From positions 1,007,492 to 1,071,491 of the forward strand of contig BJOX01000053.1 in assembly GCA_009731375.1 (NCBI GenBank): a DNA stretch of 64,000 nt, read 5' to 3'. Every line of letters begins with the position of its first letter. Position 1 is the stretch's first letter. The translations under genes and the position numbers were made by a program. Under the pieces are notes generated by a model. It was given only the letters and a program-made list of their open reading frames with translations, was not told the DNA's origin and ran no database searches. Below are positions 11,819-23,700 of the stretch, in pieces. Source of the stretch: Paulinella micropora. Its lineage: Eukaryota > Cercozoa > Imbricatea > Euglyphida.

Positions 11819-14800
11819 GCAAGCTCAACAAGAAGCTGAAAGAGCTGCTGAGAGCCGAGGCTGAGGAGGCTGCCAGAGTGGCTGCCACTGAAAAGAGGTC
11901 TGGACCATTTGCAGCTGGCACTTTTATTCATAAAATTTCCATGTTCTGATTGGCTCGACTGCCTTTTTCACTCACCACTTTTATGCATAAAAGTGCTGCT
12001 GATTTTTACGCCCGAGCCCAATTTCAGTCACCACTTTTATGCATAAAAGTGCTAACCGGTTTCAGGATCTGGTGCCACTTAAAAAGCTTCCTTCGTTCAG
12101 TCAAATGGAGACCCAGGAAAATGATCCTGAAGATGACGACGGTGAAGAGCAGTCTCTGGCCTCAGGTTCGGGTCAGAAAAAGAAAATTCTGCCCAATTCC
12201 CCACCACTGATACTAACTGTTCAGAAGGCTCCTGTTTCTGCTTCAAGTAAAGCAAGCTCATCAGGAAGCTCTGTCGTGTCAACCCCTTCCAGTGGAAGCA
12301 GGAGGAGGAAGGACAAAAGTGGTGAAGACCTCAGCTTGACTCCTGACACTAGCAAACTTTCTCCTGCAGTCAAGAAAGCAAAGAAAATGAAAGGGCCACA
12401 AGAAGTTTGGAAAAAACGTGACCGAAAAAGACAAGGAAGCGCAAGAAGAAGCCAAGTACCAAGAAGGTAAAACCTCATTTGAGCCTGTCTGTACTTGTGA
12501 CTTTTATGCATAAAAGTGTCATGTGTTGTTCAGAAACGAGGACCTTGGTCCAGGCAGCAACCCAAAACATCTCTTCGCTCTCGTACGACAACGTTGAAGT
12601 TCTGCCAGACGAGATCGCGGGTGCTCCGCACAAAGGAGTCATCGACCGCTCGCTGGACGAGAACCATGTCGGCGAACTCATGAACAATTTCTACACGAGT
12701 GTAAAACCCAACGACAAGATCGAGTGGGTGGGTTGGCTGCAGGACCCCAAGGACAAGGTTACCTTTGAACAAGAGTTTGGCTTGGACGACGAGGACAACG
12801 AATTGATGGAGCCTCCTGCTTTCTGCGACCGAGACACTGTCAATGAATGGACAAGAAAGTGGAAAGCTGCGGGCGTCATCGACTGCAAGGGCGGCAAACT
12901 GGACTGGAACAACATTCCGTTGGACAAACGTACGGAGCTTCAAACTTTTTTGAGGGACAAGATGAAGGAAGGCAAGCTGCACATGGAGGCATTCGTGGGC
13001 CTCCACACCGCCAACGCAATTCAGCGCTTGCATCGAATCTACCCCACGCAGGCGTTGTGGCAGGTCATCAAGATGTCAAAGCTTCGATTTGTGAGATGGA
13101 ACGAGAAAGGTCGGCGTGCAGTGAGTCTGTTGGGTGCATACGAGAATCGCGTGGCGCGGACGCAACGCAAGAACACGTTTGGGGAGAACGCCATCGCTGC
13201 CCACAACCAAGGCTACCTTGCGATTTTGCGCCTCAAGTATCAATCTCCAAAGTCGATTCAAAGGTTTTTGGGTACTTGGAAGCAGGAGTTTGCTCTTTCC
13301 CGCAATATCAACCAAGCTACCTTCAATTCGATGTGGACCTACGAGTCATCTCACACAGGCGATCTTTGGAAGGTGTGGAAGCAACTTCTTTCCCGCCATG
13401 GAATTCGCGAAGACATAAACAAGGCCATCATCGACAGCATCAACGAACTGCACTGGATTCGAAAGGACAAGCCTGGCCTGTTGGAGGAAATGCAAGCTCT
13501 TGTGAAAAAGCTTTCTGAGTGCAAGTTGAAGCAAGTCAAGAGCATCATGAAGGAGTTCTTCGTCGGTCAGAAGAAGTACTCTGCTACTTCAAGTTGAAGG
13601 AGGACATTGTTGCCCTGGCCCAGTCCATGAACATGTTTCAACTCGATGGAGTTCTCAGCAATGAGACTTGGGAGGAACTGTGCTTGTTGGTTCCGCAATT
13701 GAACACTGAGACTTCGCGCAGGACCGTGATGGCAACCGTCGATTTCTTGTACAAGTCGGCTGTCAAGGCTCGCAAGATTCCTGAAGCGCTGAGGAAGCAA
13801 GTGATCGTCTGGTTCGACCTTGCGAAAGAGCGTTTCAAGACGGGAAAAGAGGTCGACCCAGAAGCCTTGCAGGTCTAGTCGTCACCTTGTACTTTTATGC
13901 ATAAAAGTGTCATGTTTTGTTTTGCCTGTACAGGCTGAAACGGAGTTGCAAATTGGAAACGCAAAGATCATGATGGGCGACATGTTCAAGATGGCAAGTC
14001 TTCTTCCATCTGACTCTGCATTTGGTCACCTTGCCTTTTCCGCAGTCATGACTTTTATGCATAAAAGTGTCACATTCAGTTCTTGCCAGTCCTGGCCTTT
14101 CACGTTTTTTCTTCTTGTTTTTTTTTGTTTTGTTTGCAGACTGCCTTTACGCAGACTTGCCGTACAACATTTCGGAATTACAGCATGATCAGGAGGAGAT
14201 CAACAAGGATAAAGTGAAGACCTTGCTCAACGCATTCAGCGTCGTTGGCAACTCTGAGAAGAGGGCTGTTGTCTTCCACTGCCACCCTTCACAGTGCAAC
14301 ATGCTGGTGGAGGCTCTTTCAGTGACTGGGTACCAGACGATTGAAACGGTGTACTGGTACAAAAAGAATCACAACTACGTGGGAGATGTCCAGAAGTGGA
14401 TCAAGGCTGTGGAGATGATGTTGGTGGCCTTCAACCCGAAGCAAGCATCCTTCACCCTCAACCTCGACCAGAACCCCGTTCTCCGTCACAACCTCTTCGT
14501 CGTCGAGGTACCAGTCAAGAAACAGCGCCATTCCTCCGACGGAGCACGCGTGAACGTCTTCGAGAAGCAGACGGAGCTGTCGAAGCAGATTTTGTCAACC
14601 ATTCTGCCACCTCTGAGCAATGTTCTTGTTGCGTGCATGGGTTCGGGTTCAGAGGTAATCGGAGCTTTGGAGGCCGACATGCGAGTTACTGGAATCGACA
14701 TCGACGCAAAGCAGGTTGAATTCGCGAAGGCTCGTGTCAAGGCGTTCGTGAACCCGAACAAGAAGAAGGGCAAGAAGAAAAAAGCTACCAGTGACGACGA

Positions 14801-15257
14801 AGTTGAGGACGACGACGAGGTGGATGAGGAAAACTACACATGCAAAGTAGATAAACTTCTTGCAAAAAAGGGGCACGTTGGCGGAAGAGACAAGGGCGTG
14901 ACCAAGGCGATCTGTTTCATTTGCAAGCAAAGCTTGGACCTAGAAGAAGATGACGTTGTGCACTGCGAACAGGACAAGCACTACCTGCATGGACAGTCGT
15001 ACGTGCCCACTTCGTCGTCTTCCTCCGGTCCCGCAGCTCCGTGTTCGATCGTTTGCTTCCACTCCGTCCTCAACTGCTGTATCAAAAACGATGGCTACTT
15101 CGTTCATGTCCACTTCTGCAACGACGCGTGCCACACCAAGTGGCACAAAATCAGGCTGCACTTGTTGCTTCTACTCAGCATGCTTCGAAGTAACTTTCAG
15201 GGTGTTTCACTGGAATCAATCCCATTTATGCATAAAAGTGATCATGGTTGGAAATGA
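11819..15257 (+). CDS. ParB-like/DNA methyltransferase/zinc-binding protein, copy 1
   Basis: Tentative exons are 11819-11897, 12066-12466, 12534-13872, 13934-13993 and 14140-15257. Exon 3 has a ParB-like pattern (DRSLDENHVGELM, later AFVGLHTANAIQRLH), tentative. Exons 4-5 form an N6/N4 methyltransferase of permuted order: a GNAKIMMGD strand, motif IV ADLPYNIS, and motif I GSGSEVIGALEAD plus VTGIDID. A Lys-rich and acidic linker leads to a Cys/His zinc segment (CFICKQ, HCEQDKHYLH, CNDACHTKWH). Three of the four introns carry the CTTTTATGCATAAAAG palindrome. Intron 4 would start with GC rather than GT. Frames change near 12430 and 13560. It would modify adenine or cytosine in nuclear DNA; the target is unknown. 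The 5' end is uncertain. Confidence 0.6.
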
Positions 15258-18200
15258 TTAAATTGAACTTTTTTACTCCAGTTTTTTTTTACATGTTTAA
15301 ACCTGCACCCGGCGTATCTTCCTGCCACTCATTGCTTAGTTCTGACCCCTGTGTGAGTGATTTGGGCTGCCCACATGTGTGACTTTTATGCATACAAGTG
15401 CTACTTGGAGCAATTTCAAACCTTGCATAGCTTGTGTCCAACTGCTCAAACCTACTTTGCGCCACCCTTGTTCTTGTGGTCACAGTTTTTTCTAGACTTT
15501 TCTGCTAGCGTTTACATATATTTTGACATGTAAAAACATGCATTTTAGTGGTACTTCTGCGCGATCAAGTATATATACTGTGGCAAGCATGGATTCCAGG
15601 CTTGCCACAGTACTAGCAGTATATATTATATCTCTTGGTCGCGCCATTGTACGTTGATTTTCTGGTCCGTTACTAGGTAAACTCATATGTTAAATCTAGT
15701 AAAAAAGCAACAACAACAAAAAACTGTTAAAATAGGAACAACAACAGCCCACAACAGGTTTGAACACTTCGAAACCTGGAATTTAAATATGGAAAATCCA
15801 GGAAAAGCCATTTATGCATAAAAGCACACATTGAGAAAAGCCCAAAAGTGACTTTGAACTATATTAGCAAACAACCTTCCTGATCGGAAATGCTGGAAGC
15901 AGTTTTTGAAACAAAAAACAAGTAAAAAAGTTGTACGAAAGGCTTGATATTTAATCAAAATCAACTTTAATCACTTTTATGCATAAAAGCAAAAAGTGTT
16001 TAAAAAAAACACCGAGATTTTCACCACTTCTTGACATGCGATGCGGTTGCAATGTTTTGAAAATTGTGCCAATTCATGTGGCATGATTCGTTGCAAAAAA
16101 AACTATCGCAGTGGTAACCATCGTTGACTGCACAACCACCGAGTGCATCATTGTAGCAACCGACCGAGCAGGGGGATTTGTTCGATGCATCACCGGACGA
16201 AGACGACGAAGTTGATGGTTTGTGAAGAAGATGGTTGTCAATCTCACAGTGCGCGACACCTCCAAGCTCGAGGTCTACCTCACCTTTGCAAGTAAAACAG
16301 CTCGAAACGCTGGATCTCTCCGAGCTTGTGCCAACGGATCCTTTTTCCTGCAGCTCTTTGTCAACGTCACCGGGGTCGACATCCTCTTCTTCCTCTTCTT
16401 GCTCTTCTTAGTCAGCTTTCTTCTTTCTTCCCCTCTGCTTGGCTGGTTCGTAAAACTGGCGCACGCATTGCTTGCAAAACTCCACCTGGGCGCCATCACT
16501 TTCGATGCCAACCACAGTCATGTTGGCTTGAAGGGCGCCGATTACTTCCGAACCCGATCCCGTGCAGACAACCAAAACCTTGCTGTGAGGGAGAACGTCG
16601 GACAAAATGCGTCTCGAGAGTTCAGGGGCCTTTTCGAACACGTCGACGCGTTCCCCACCTTCATCATGACGTTGCTTCTTGGCAGACACTGGAACAGTGT
16701 AGATGTTGTGGCGCTTGAGGGGATTTCGGTCCAGGTTGAGAACGAAGGAACTCTGCTTGGGAAAAAATTCCACAAGCAGCATTTCCACAGCTTTGATCCA
16801 CTTCTGAGGCGTGCCGACGTAGTTGTGGTTCTTCTTGTACCAGTAAACAGTTTCGATAGTCTGGAAACCAGTAGTGAGCAAGGCAGACAGCAGCATGTAC
16901 TGAGATGGGTGGAGGTGAAAAACGACAATCCTCTTGTCAGAGTTCCCCACGACTGAAAATTGATTCAGCAGTCCCTTGATCTTTTCTTCGTTGATCTCTG
17001 TCTGATCTGCTTCCAGCAATGAAATGTTGTAGGGAAGGTCGGTGTGCAAACAGATCAAACATCATGGAAAAACAGCAAAGTGAAAAAGGAATGTTGTGTG
17101 TTTCTGCATCTCACTTCTTCAAAACAAATGAGGTACCAAATTTCTCTTCCACATTTAAGAAATTACTCAGGGCGAACATGTCCCCCTCAATGATCCTAGC
17201 CTTTCCGATGTGTGTGTCGGAAACAGCCTGAGCAAAGCAACAGTTACAAATTTGAACATCCAAAAGTCGCGCAGGGATTTGACCTCGAAGCACACGGGTT
17301 GGTGCGGTTTGCCTTCACGATGGCGGGTCTTGGCGGCTATGAACCACTGGTGAAGCTGTAAAGAATCCGGAAGCTTGCGATGTTTCACAGCGGTTCTAAA
17401 CAAGAAATCAAAGGTGGTGGCAAGGGCTTTTTGTGCAGGTGCCGTTTTAAGCTCGGGGACGAGGTTCGTCAAGCCTTCCCAGTCAGAGTCTTCCACGCTT
17501 CCTTTCATGTTGAAAACATCGAAAGTCGAGGCCAGTGCAACGATGTCCTCCTTGAGCTTTTCCTCTTTCAGCACCACTTCTTCTGGATAACCAAGAACTC
17601 TTTCAGAGACGGAGCCACATCCTTGAGCTTGTAGTGCTTCAGCGTCTCAACCAGGTCCCTCATTTCTTGCAACAGGCCAGGTTTGTCTTTGCGTACCCAG
17701 TGAAGCTCATGCAGGCAATGGCCTTGCGCGTGAGAAGTTGCAACCACACTTTCCACAGCTCCCCCGTGTTGCAAGAAACGTAAGTCCACATGGAACCAAA
17801 CGTCGCAGGCAGGATTGAACGGGAAAGAGCAAATTCTTTTTTCCAGCCAATCAAAAACTTTTCGATGGTACGCTCGTTGCGGGATTTCAAACGCGCGATG
17901 GCAGCCCAAGCCTGGTTGTGAGCAGCGATTGCATTTTCACCGAAGGTGTTTTTGCGGTGATCGTGAGCGATTCGGTTTTCGAAAGCACCAAGCAAGCTGA
18001 CAGCCCGACGACCTGGTTCATTCCATCTCACGAATCGGAGCTTGGACATTTTGATTGTTTGCGAAAGCGGATTCTTAGGGTCACCTTCGTGAAGACGCTG
18101 GATTGCGTTGGATGTGTGCAATCCAACGAAAGCCTGCATGGGAAGCGAGCCATCCGCCATGTTCCAAACGTGTTCTTCAAAAAGAGTTGCAATCCATTCC

Positions 18201-19445
18201 GCGCATCCAAGAGGATGTTGTTCCAGTCGTGTGAGTCACCTTCAGGGTTGATTAAACCAGCGGCCTTCCATTTGTCCACAAACTCCTGCACGACCTCCTT
18301 CTTGCAGAATGGAGGAGGTACCAACAGCTCGTCATCTTCCTCTCCAAGGCCCAAATCTTCCCTGAAGCCGACCTTGTCGGACTTGTCGAACATCCAACCG
18401 ACCCATTCGATCTTGTCGTTCGGATTTTGGCTGATGTAAAAAATTTTCATGAGCTGCATGACATGCTCGTTGTCCAGCTCTCTGTCTTCACACCCTTGTG
18501 GGGGGCTTCAGCAATGACGCAAGGAAGAACCTCAACGCGCGAGTAAGTGAGGCCAGAGACGGTGGAGGTGGCTTCTTCAACAAGGGCCTTGGTGTCTGAA
18601 CACAAGCAAAGTCTTTTATGCATAAAAGCGGCAAGTGAGAAATCTTCAAATCGAAAAATTACCTTCCCTGTACTTTTCCTCCTCTTTGGCCACTTTCTCC
18701 TTCTGACTGACGTTCTTGCGAAGGGACTTCTTTCCCTTCATTTTCTTCTGCTTCTTTGAAGGAACAGAGGTTTCCGCAGTGTCAGAGGAAGGAGAAGGCT
18801 CAGGTCGCTGTTTGCGCTTGATGGTTGCAGGAGGGGTAGAAGCCTGGAGTGAAGATGAAGGTGAAGATGAAGATGAAGATGAAGTGAAAGGGGGAAAAGG
18901 CTTCAAAGCTGCAGGGTTCACAGGGGTGAGGGGAAGCGAAGCTTTTCTGCGATCAGCTGGTTGCAGAACAGTAGTCCCAGTGGAAGGACGAGTTGGTTCG
19001 AGAAAATTAAAGGGTTGTCCTCAGAAGCCTTACTTGCTGGAGACTCTTGATTTCGATCCTGCGTTTCCATGTCCTGGGTCAGAATTCGCTTTGGCGGGGT
19101 AAGAACAGCGTCAGCAGACGACTTAGCTTCAAGGAGGCTCATCGAACCAAGTCGTTGAATTCTTCCTCGTCCTCTTCCTCATGTTCGGATGGGTTCTCTG
19201 GCAGGGAGGCCTTTGCAGAACCAGAAGCCACAGAATGCGACGCAGCGAACAAGGAGCCAGGGTGCTCAGTAGGCTCTTGCTCAGCGAGTTGGGAAGGAGG
19301 TACGAAGTCGTCACCTTCGGATTCCTAAGTCACATGTAGAGCTTTATGCATAAAAGGATCACATGGAAAATTTCCAATGTGGAGCTTTTATGCATAAAAA
19401 GCTCCACATTTGCAATTGCTAATGTGTCCCTTTTATGCATAAAAG
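11976..19445. repeat. Dispersed 16-bp palindrome CTTTTATGCATAAAAG, left block
   Basis: Perfect or near-perfect copies lie at about 11976-11995, 12032-12051, 12500-12517, 13891-13908, 14051-14068, 15224-15239, 15384-15399, 15811-15824, 15974-15989, 18613-18628, 19342-19356, 19380-19406 and 19430-19445. The first two extend to a 20-bp palindrome cacttttatgcataaaagtg. Flanking bases vary while the core stays fixed. Copies sit in introns and spacers, never in recognised coding sequence. They are absent from the copia region, the PLV and the GPD region. Confidence 0.9.
15258..16020. other. Spacer between the tail-to-tail gene pair
   Basis: No gene is supported. The spacer holds palindrome copies at 15384-15399 (one mismatch), 15811-15824 and 15974-15989. 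It also has an inverted repeat around 15565-15625: 'tatatatactgtggcaagc' against 'gcttgccacagtactagcag', followed by 'tatatatt'. That arrangement resembles a MITE-like or hairpin element of about 60 bp. Confidence 0.5.
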
Positions 19446-19815
19446 CAAAGCCCAGAACTACCTGGGCATCGGTGCCAGCCACCGTGGCGGACTGTCTTGG
19501 AACACTTCTTTTGTCCTCTTGCTGCAAGCAAAAATGGAATTCATAACTGTTTTTCCCACCGCAAAAAACGGGGAAAAGCACTTGGACATTTTTTTTTCAA
19601 ACGAGACCACACATTCAAATCAAAGTAATCAAACAACCAAGATATTTCAAACACAAACATCAAACACAATGCAAACAAGACATCTTCAAGCACAAGTGAA
19701 AAGAGAAGAAAACTGACTGGTTGGTGTTTTGTCTGTAGCCCCCTTGACAAAGATGTCTTGCAACGACTCATCCCAGGTCACATCCTCTCTGGCAGTTTGG
19801 CCTTATTGCTTGCAT
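16026..19815 (-). pseudogene. ParB-like/DNA methyltransferase/zinc-binding protein, copy 2
   Basis: This is a diverged homologue of copy 1 in opposite orientation. Recognisable parts are an acidic N-terminus (19138-19325), a Lys-rich segment (18650-18920), the ParB-like region (about 18590-17570), a GKARIIEGDMFAL strand (about 17175-17240), the methyltransferase core (17045-16408; TDLPYNIS, GSGSEVIGALQAN, VVGIESD) and the zinc segment (16300-16030). Damage includes a 1-bp loss near 18490, a deletion with frame change near 17720, a missing AG acceptor before the core, and an in-frame TAA at the KKAD position before an acidic tract. Coding-like sequence (ARED VTWDESLQDIFVKG) continues to about 19805, where the PLV begins. 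Probably decayed, unless the assembly is noisy. Confidence 0.55.
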
Positions 19816-19820
19816 GCAAA

Positions 19821-19826
19821 CACATG
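19821..19826. repeat. Target-site duplication, left (CACATG)
   Basis: CACATG directly precedes the left terminal repeat and is repeated at 41674-41679 directly after the right one. A 6-bp duplication is the hallmark of Polinton integration and fixes the element at 19827-41673. Confidence 0.85.
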
Positions 19827-19960
19827 AAAAAACGAGAAGGAAAGGGGGGTTGTTTCTAAGGCCCCAAGCCCCCTTCCCATTTTTAATTTCCCTATCGCAT
19901 GCTATTTTTTACACAGTCTGTCGTATAAAGAGATAACAGCATTATCCCCCCGTTTTTACA
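19827..19960. repeat. Left terminal inverted repeat
   Basis: It begins AAAAAACGAGAAGG and ends at TTTTTACA. It matches the reverse complement of 41540-41673 over 134 bp with two mismatches (G/C near 19868 and G/T near 19940). The similarity stops sharply at 19961. Confidence 0.95.
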
Positions 19961-20019
19961 AATGCTGAAATAAAAATTAATTATTTACATTTATAAAAAT
20001 AATATTACATATATAAAAG

Positions 20020-20343
20020 ATGCCAAGCAAAAAAATCAGAAGCAGACAAAGAAAACAAAACCAAAATAGTATGGATTTATTTATACAAGCTGATAAAGAA
20101 ATGAAAGAAGAATACAACAAGCATTTTCCAGAAGCGAAAGCAGACAACTTGACAGTTAATCATTTCACTAGGGAAGAAATGATAAATAGATACAAAAAAG
20201 CGAATGACTTTTGGAGGGAGAAAGAAAAAGAGTTAGAAGAAAAACAAGCAAGAACACGAAAAGAAAATATCAAAATGTGTATATGTAGTGAAGCATTAAA
20301 ACAACTAAATATGAGAATGGCTATTTACAATATTAATTTATAA
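20020..20343 (+). CDS. PLV small charged coiled-coil protein A
   Basis: 107 residues with a basic N-terminus (KKIRSRQRKQ) and Lys/Glu-rich heptad-like stretches suggesting a coiled coil. No enzyme motif is visible. The start follows a TATA-like leader (acatatataaaag, then ATG). A nearly identical leader of about 45 bp precedes the next gene, so the two are probably co-regulated early genes. Function unknown; a small DNA- or RNA-binding regulator is possible but unsupported. Confidence 0.65.
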   Translation: MPSKKIRSRQRKQNQNSMDLFIQADKEMKEEYNKHFPEAKADNLTVNHFTREEMINRYKKANDFWREKEKELEEKQARTRKENIKMCICSEALKQLNMRMAIYNINL

Positions 20344-20387
20344 ATAATTATTTACATTTATAAAAAATAATATTACATATATATAAG

Positions 20388-20591
20388 ATGCCACGACCAA
20401 AGATATACGAAGGAGACGAAAGGAGAAAAAGGAATAATGAGAAAGCTCTCGCATACTATTACCGTAATAAAGACCGCCTAAACGAAGAACGGCGAACCAA
20501 AGCACAGAAGTTAATACAATACACACAAGATATAGAAGAATACAAAAAGAAGATACAGGAGTTAGAAGAGCGGCTGAGCAAGTCAAATTAA
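20388..20591 (+). CDS. PLV small basic coiled-coil protein B
   Basis: 67 residues, very rich in Lys, Arg and Glu, with a C-terminal heptad pattern (IEEYKKKIQELEERLSK). The start codon follows acatatatataag, and the upstream 45 bp match the leader of the preceding gene. The size and basic charge suggest a nucleic-acid-associated protein, but no family is recognised. Confidence 0.6.
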   Translation: MPRPKIYEGDERRKRNNEKALAYYYRNKDRLNEERRTKAQKLIQYTQDIEEYKKKIQELEERLSKSN

Positions 20592-20703
20592 TCAACAATT
20601 TTTTTTATCTGTAAAATATTTTACATCTAAACACATCCATATAATATATGTAAAGCATTAAATAATTATTTTTCAAAAAATTTATCCTGCCTATCTATAT
20701 ACA

Positions 20704-23700
20704 ATGGACCAATACCAACCAGAACTATTTCCGCTCTACAATATTGAGCAACGAGGAGACTACATCAGACAAAGAGGCAAAAGAAGATGGTATCTCATTA
20801 CAACTCCAACCGCTCTGCGACTTATAAACAGATTGACAGGTGGCCACCCCGAATTAGTTGGCAGAAATAATTCACTCGTTATACCATATGCCCAGGGGTG
20901 GGAAGCTCGCCTCCAAGAGCTAAACCCAAATACAAGTTATTTAGTCCATCTGGATTATGAAGGATATCACGGACCAGTCAGAGGAATATACCAAGCTAAT
21001 GTATTGAAGCGAACAATCAATGCGGTTAGAAACTTTGTAGAACGGCAAGCAAGGTTTTACGAACAAAGAGAAGACAAAGACCTTAAATTTATTACAATTG
21101 ACCAAGTTAATCCGCTAAATAATGCTGTCATACCAATGGCACAGGGTGAAATAAACTGTGTGCTAGAATGTATTATGAAAGACTTTCCAAACCCAAACAA
21201 CAGAAAACGAAANNNNNNNNNNTAGACCGCTTTAAGGACATCAAATATGCCACAGCAAAGGACCTAACAGAAATGGAAGACTTTATCCGATGTAGGATTT
21301 ATGTATTTGATGGTATGAATATACTGTGGCGAGCATCTACTAAGGAATACCCAAAACAGATAATAATCAGATGTAATGATTATCACGCTACATTAATAAA
21401 AGGAAAACAAAAAGATGTTTGTATCCAACACATTAAGTCAATTGAACTATTATACGATATTAACGAAAACATACCAGAGCCACGACCCCAATATGCTACT
21501 AACCACGAAGCAAGTAATGTGAAACTATCTACGAACCAATACGAGAACAAATGGATATCCCAGGAAGAACTCAACAACATCCAAACTCAAATGGAATTAG
21601 AACATAAGGATTTCTATTCAATGACAGACCAATCTGGAAACATTGTAGGAATAGTAGATAAAGAAACCAAACTAAACTATAAATGCTTAGACCGTTTCAA
21701 ACACGCATCATTCGTTCCTAAGGATACTCCCGCTTGGTCATTAGCATCGTTCTTCAAACAGTTATTTGTAGAGTGTCTCATTGAAAAACATAAACCTAAG
21801 NNNNNNNNNNCAAACCCAAACACCGCACACAAATCACTGAACCCAATATATTACGACACATAAAATCTGGTCAAATACCCTTTCATCATATCTTTAAGCA
21901 TCACACCAAAAACCCCAATAAGATACACCAGATTGATATGGTCAAAGCCTATACAAATGCTTCGTTAGGTAATCTGGGTGAAATGTCTTCTTACTTCAAT
22001 GAATATCCAACAGCTCCTCGCAACATAATTAACATAAACCAAAATATGACACAAGAATACTACAATAAGGTCAAACCTCTACACGGTTATGCGGTTTTTG
22101 ATTACGACCAGAAGCACCTTACAGTGCCAACCTTCTTCAACGGCTACACCACAAAAGGAACACAATGCCAACCCATACCCGCATTGTTGTATATGTTTGA
22201 CCAAGGGGTTAAGATATTTATTAAGAGGTTGTATGTAGCAGACGACCATTTCAACCTTTTCAAAACCTTCACAGAACACATATCAAATATGCAAGATTAT
22301 TACTTTGATAAGCCTGGCTATGAACACGACACATTAGCCAAAGCAACCAACTTGCTGGTAGGCTCTCTGAACAAGAACATACACCGAACTCAGCAAGTCT
22401 CTACCATTTCAAAGTCATACAATGAGCGAATACATTTTATGATGAAAGAAAAAGGATATAGGTTATTGTTCCTGAAACGAGTTCCATATGACAAGACCAA
22501 ATATGCTGAAATGGGCAACGACCTACTACCAGAGCGAATGATATACACATACCAAGATACAAACCCAACAGACAATATATTTCAAATGTCTCATTTAACT
22601 GGCTATGTGCTAGCATACCAAAAGATAGTTCTTCATAACCAAATGTTAAAGCTTGTAAATACTGGGCGAACTTTGTTATATTCTAATACAGACAGTATCG
22701 CATACGAAGGCGAATATATGAAAACAGGAAAAGAATTTCGCCCCGAGGTTAAAGAACAAGACGAGTTCATCGCCCCACAGCTAAATATGACTTGCTTCGT
22801 TTCCTACATAAATGGCGAACCACGGATAACATACCAGCGACATAGCGGTTTCAAAGACACACTACCATTACAAAAATTCTTAGAAACACCACATAAACAA
22901 TATCCAGAGTTCTCCGCCTTTGAGGATACAGAGCTTCCAGATTATAGCACCAAAGACGAATACAAACCTTTACCAGAACAAGAATTATTACTTATTCACG
23001 GCAAAGCTGGAACGGGTAAATCTGAAATGATTAAATACCTAACTGGTCAGCCATCAAAATACACTAACACACATTTCAAAGACAAAAAGACTTTATCAAC
23101 CGCTATGACACACAATGCCCGCCAAGTTATTAATTCTGAATATACACTCCAAAAAATACTAACAATGCTATATCATAGACTACCGCTACCGATACCAGTT
23201 GGCGAAGAAGCAATTAATCACAGAATAACCATTGATGAAGTTTCTATGCTTACATCCAAGAATTTAGAAAGTCTGGACCATATGCTCAGAAAATACACCA
23301 AAATCAACAGACCATTCGGCGGTGTATCAATTATTCTGTTTGGCCACTTAGCTCAGCTTCCTTGCCCAGACCCAACATCCGAACCATTCCACAAGTCAAA
23401 AACTTTCAAGCTATTTACAAAAATAAATCTTGATACAAATTACAGACAGGCCAAAGACCTAGTTCTACAATCTATCTTAAATAAGGTAGAAGACTATTAC
23501 AAAATAGGTGGTAATGAGCTTAGCCAACATAAAGCAAAAGACTGCCTACCTGATATACTAACACTTGAAGAATTAGATGCTCTCAATAAGCAAGTTAAGC
23601 CACACCCTAAACCGACTGACAAAAACCCACCTTTAATATTACACCACTCTAACAGCAATGTTAATGAAAGCAATAACAAAATGCTACAAAACAAACCGCT

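Noticed and set aside
7200-16500. Alternative genetic code with TAA read as Gln or Glu
   Set aside because: In-frame TAA codons occur in the copia protease, the SAP gene and methyltransferase copy 2, but TAA also ends clearly complete frames such as the SAP gene, the 62.5-kb gene and PLV genes.
11976-19445. CRISPR-like array of regularly repeated palindromes
   Set aside because: Spacing is irregular (40 bp to 2.6 kb), the repeat is 16 bp, the DNA is eukaryotic with introns, and no cas genes are present.
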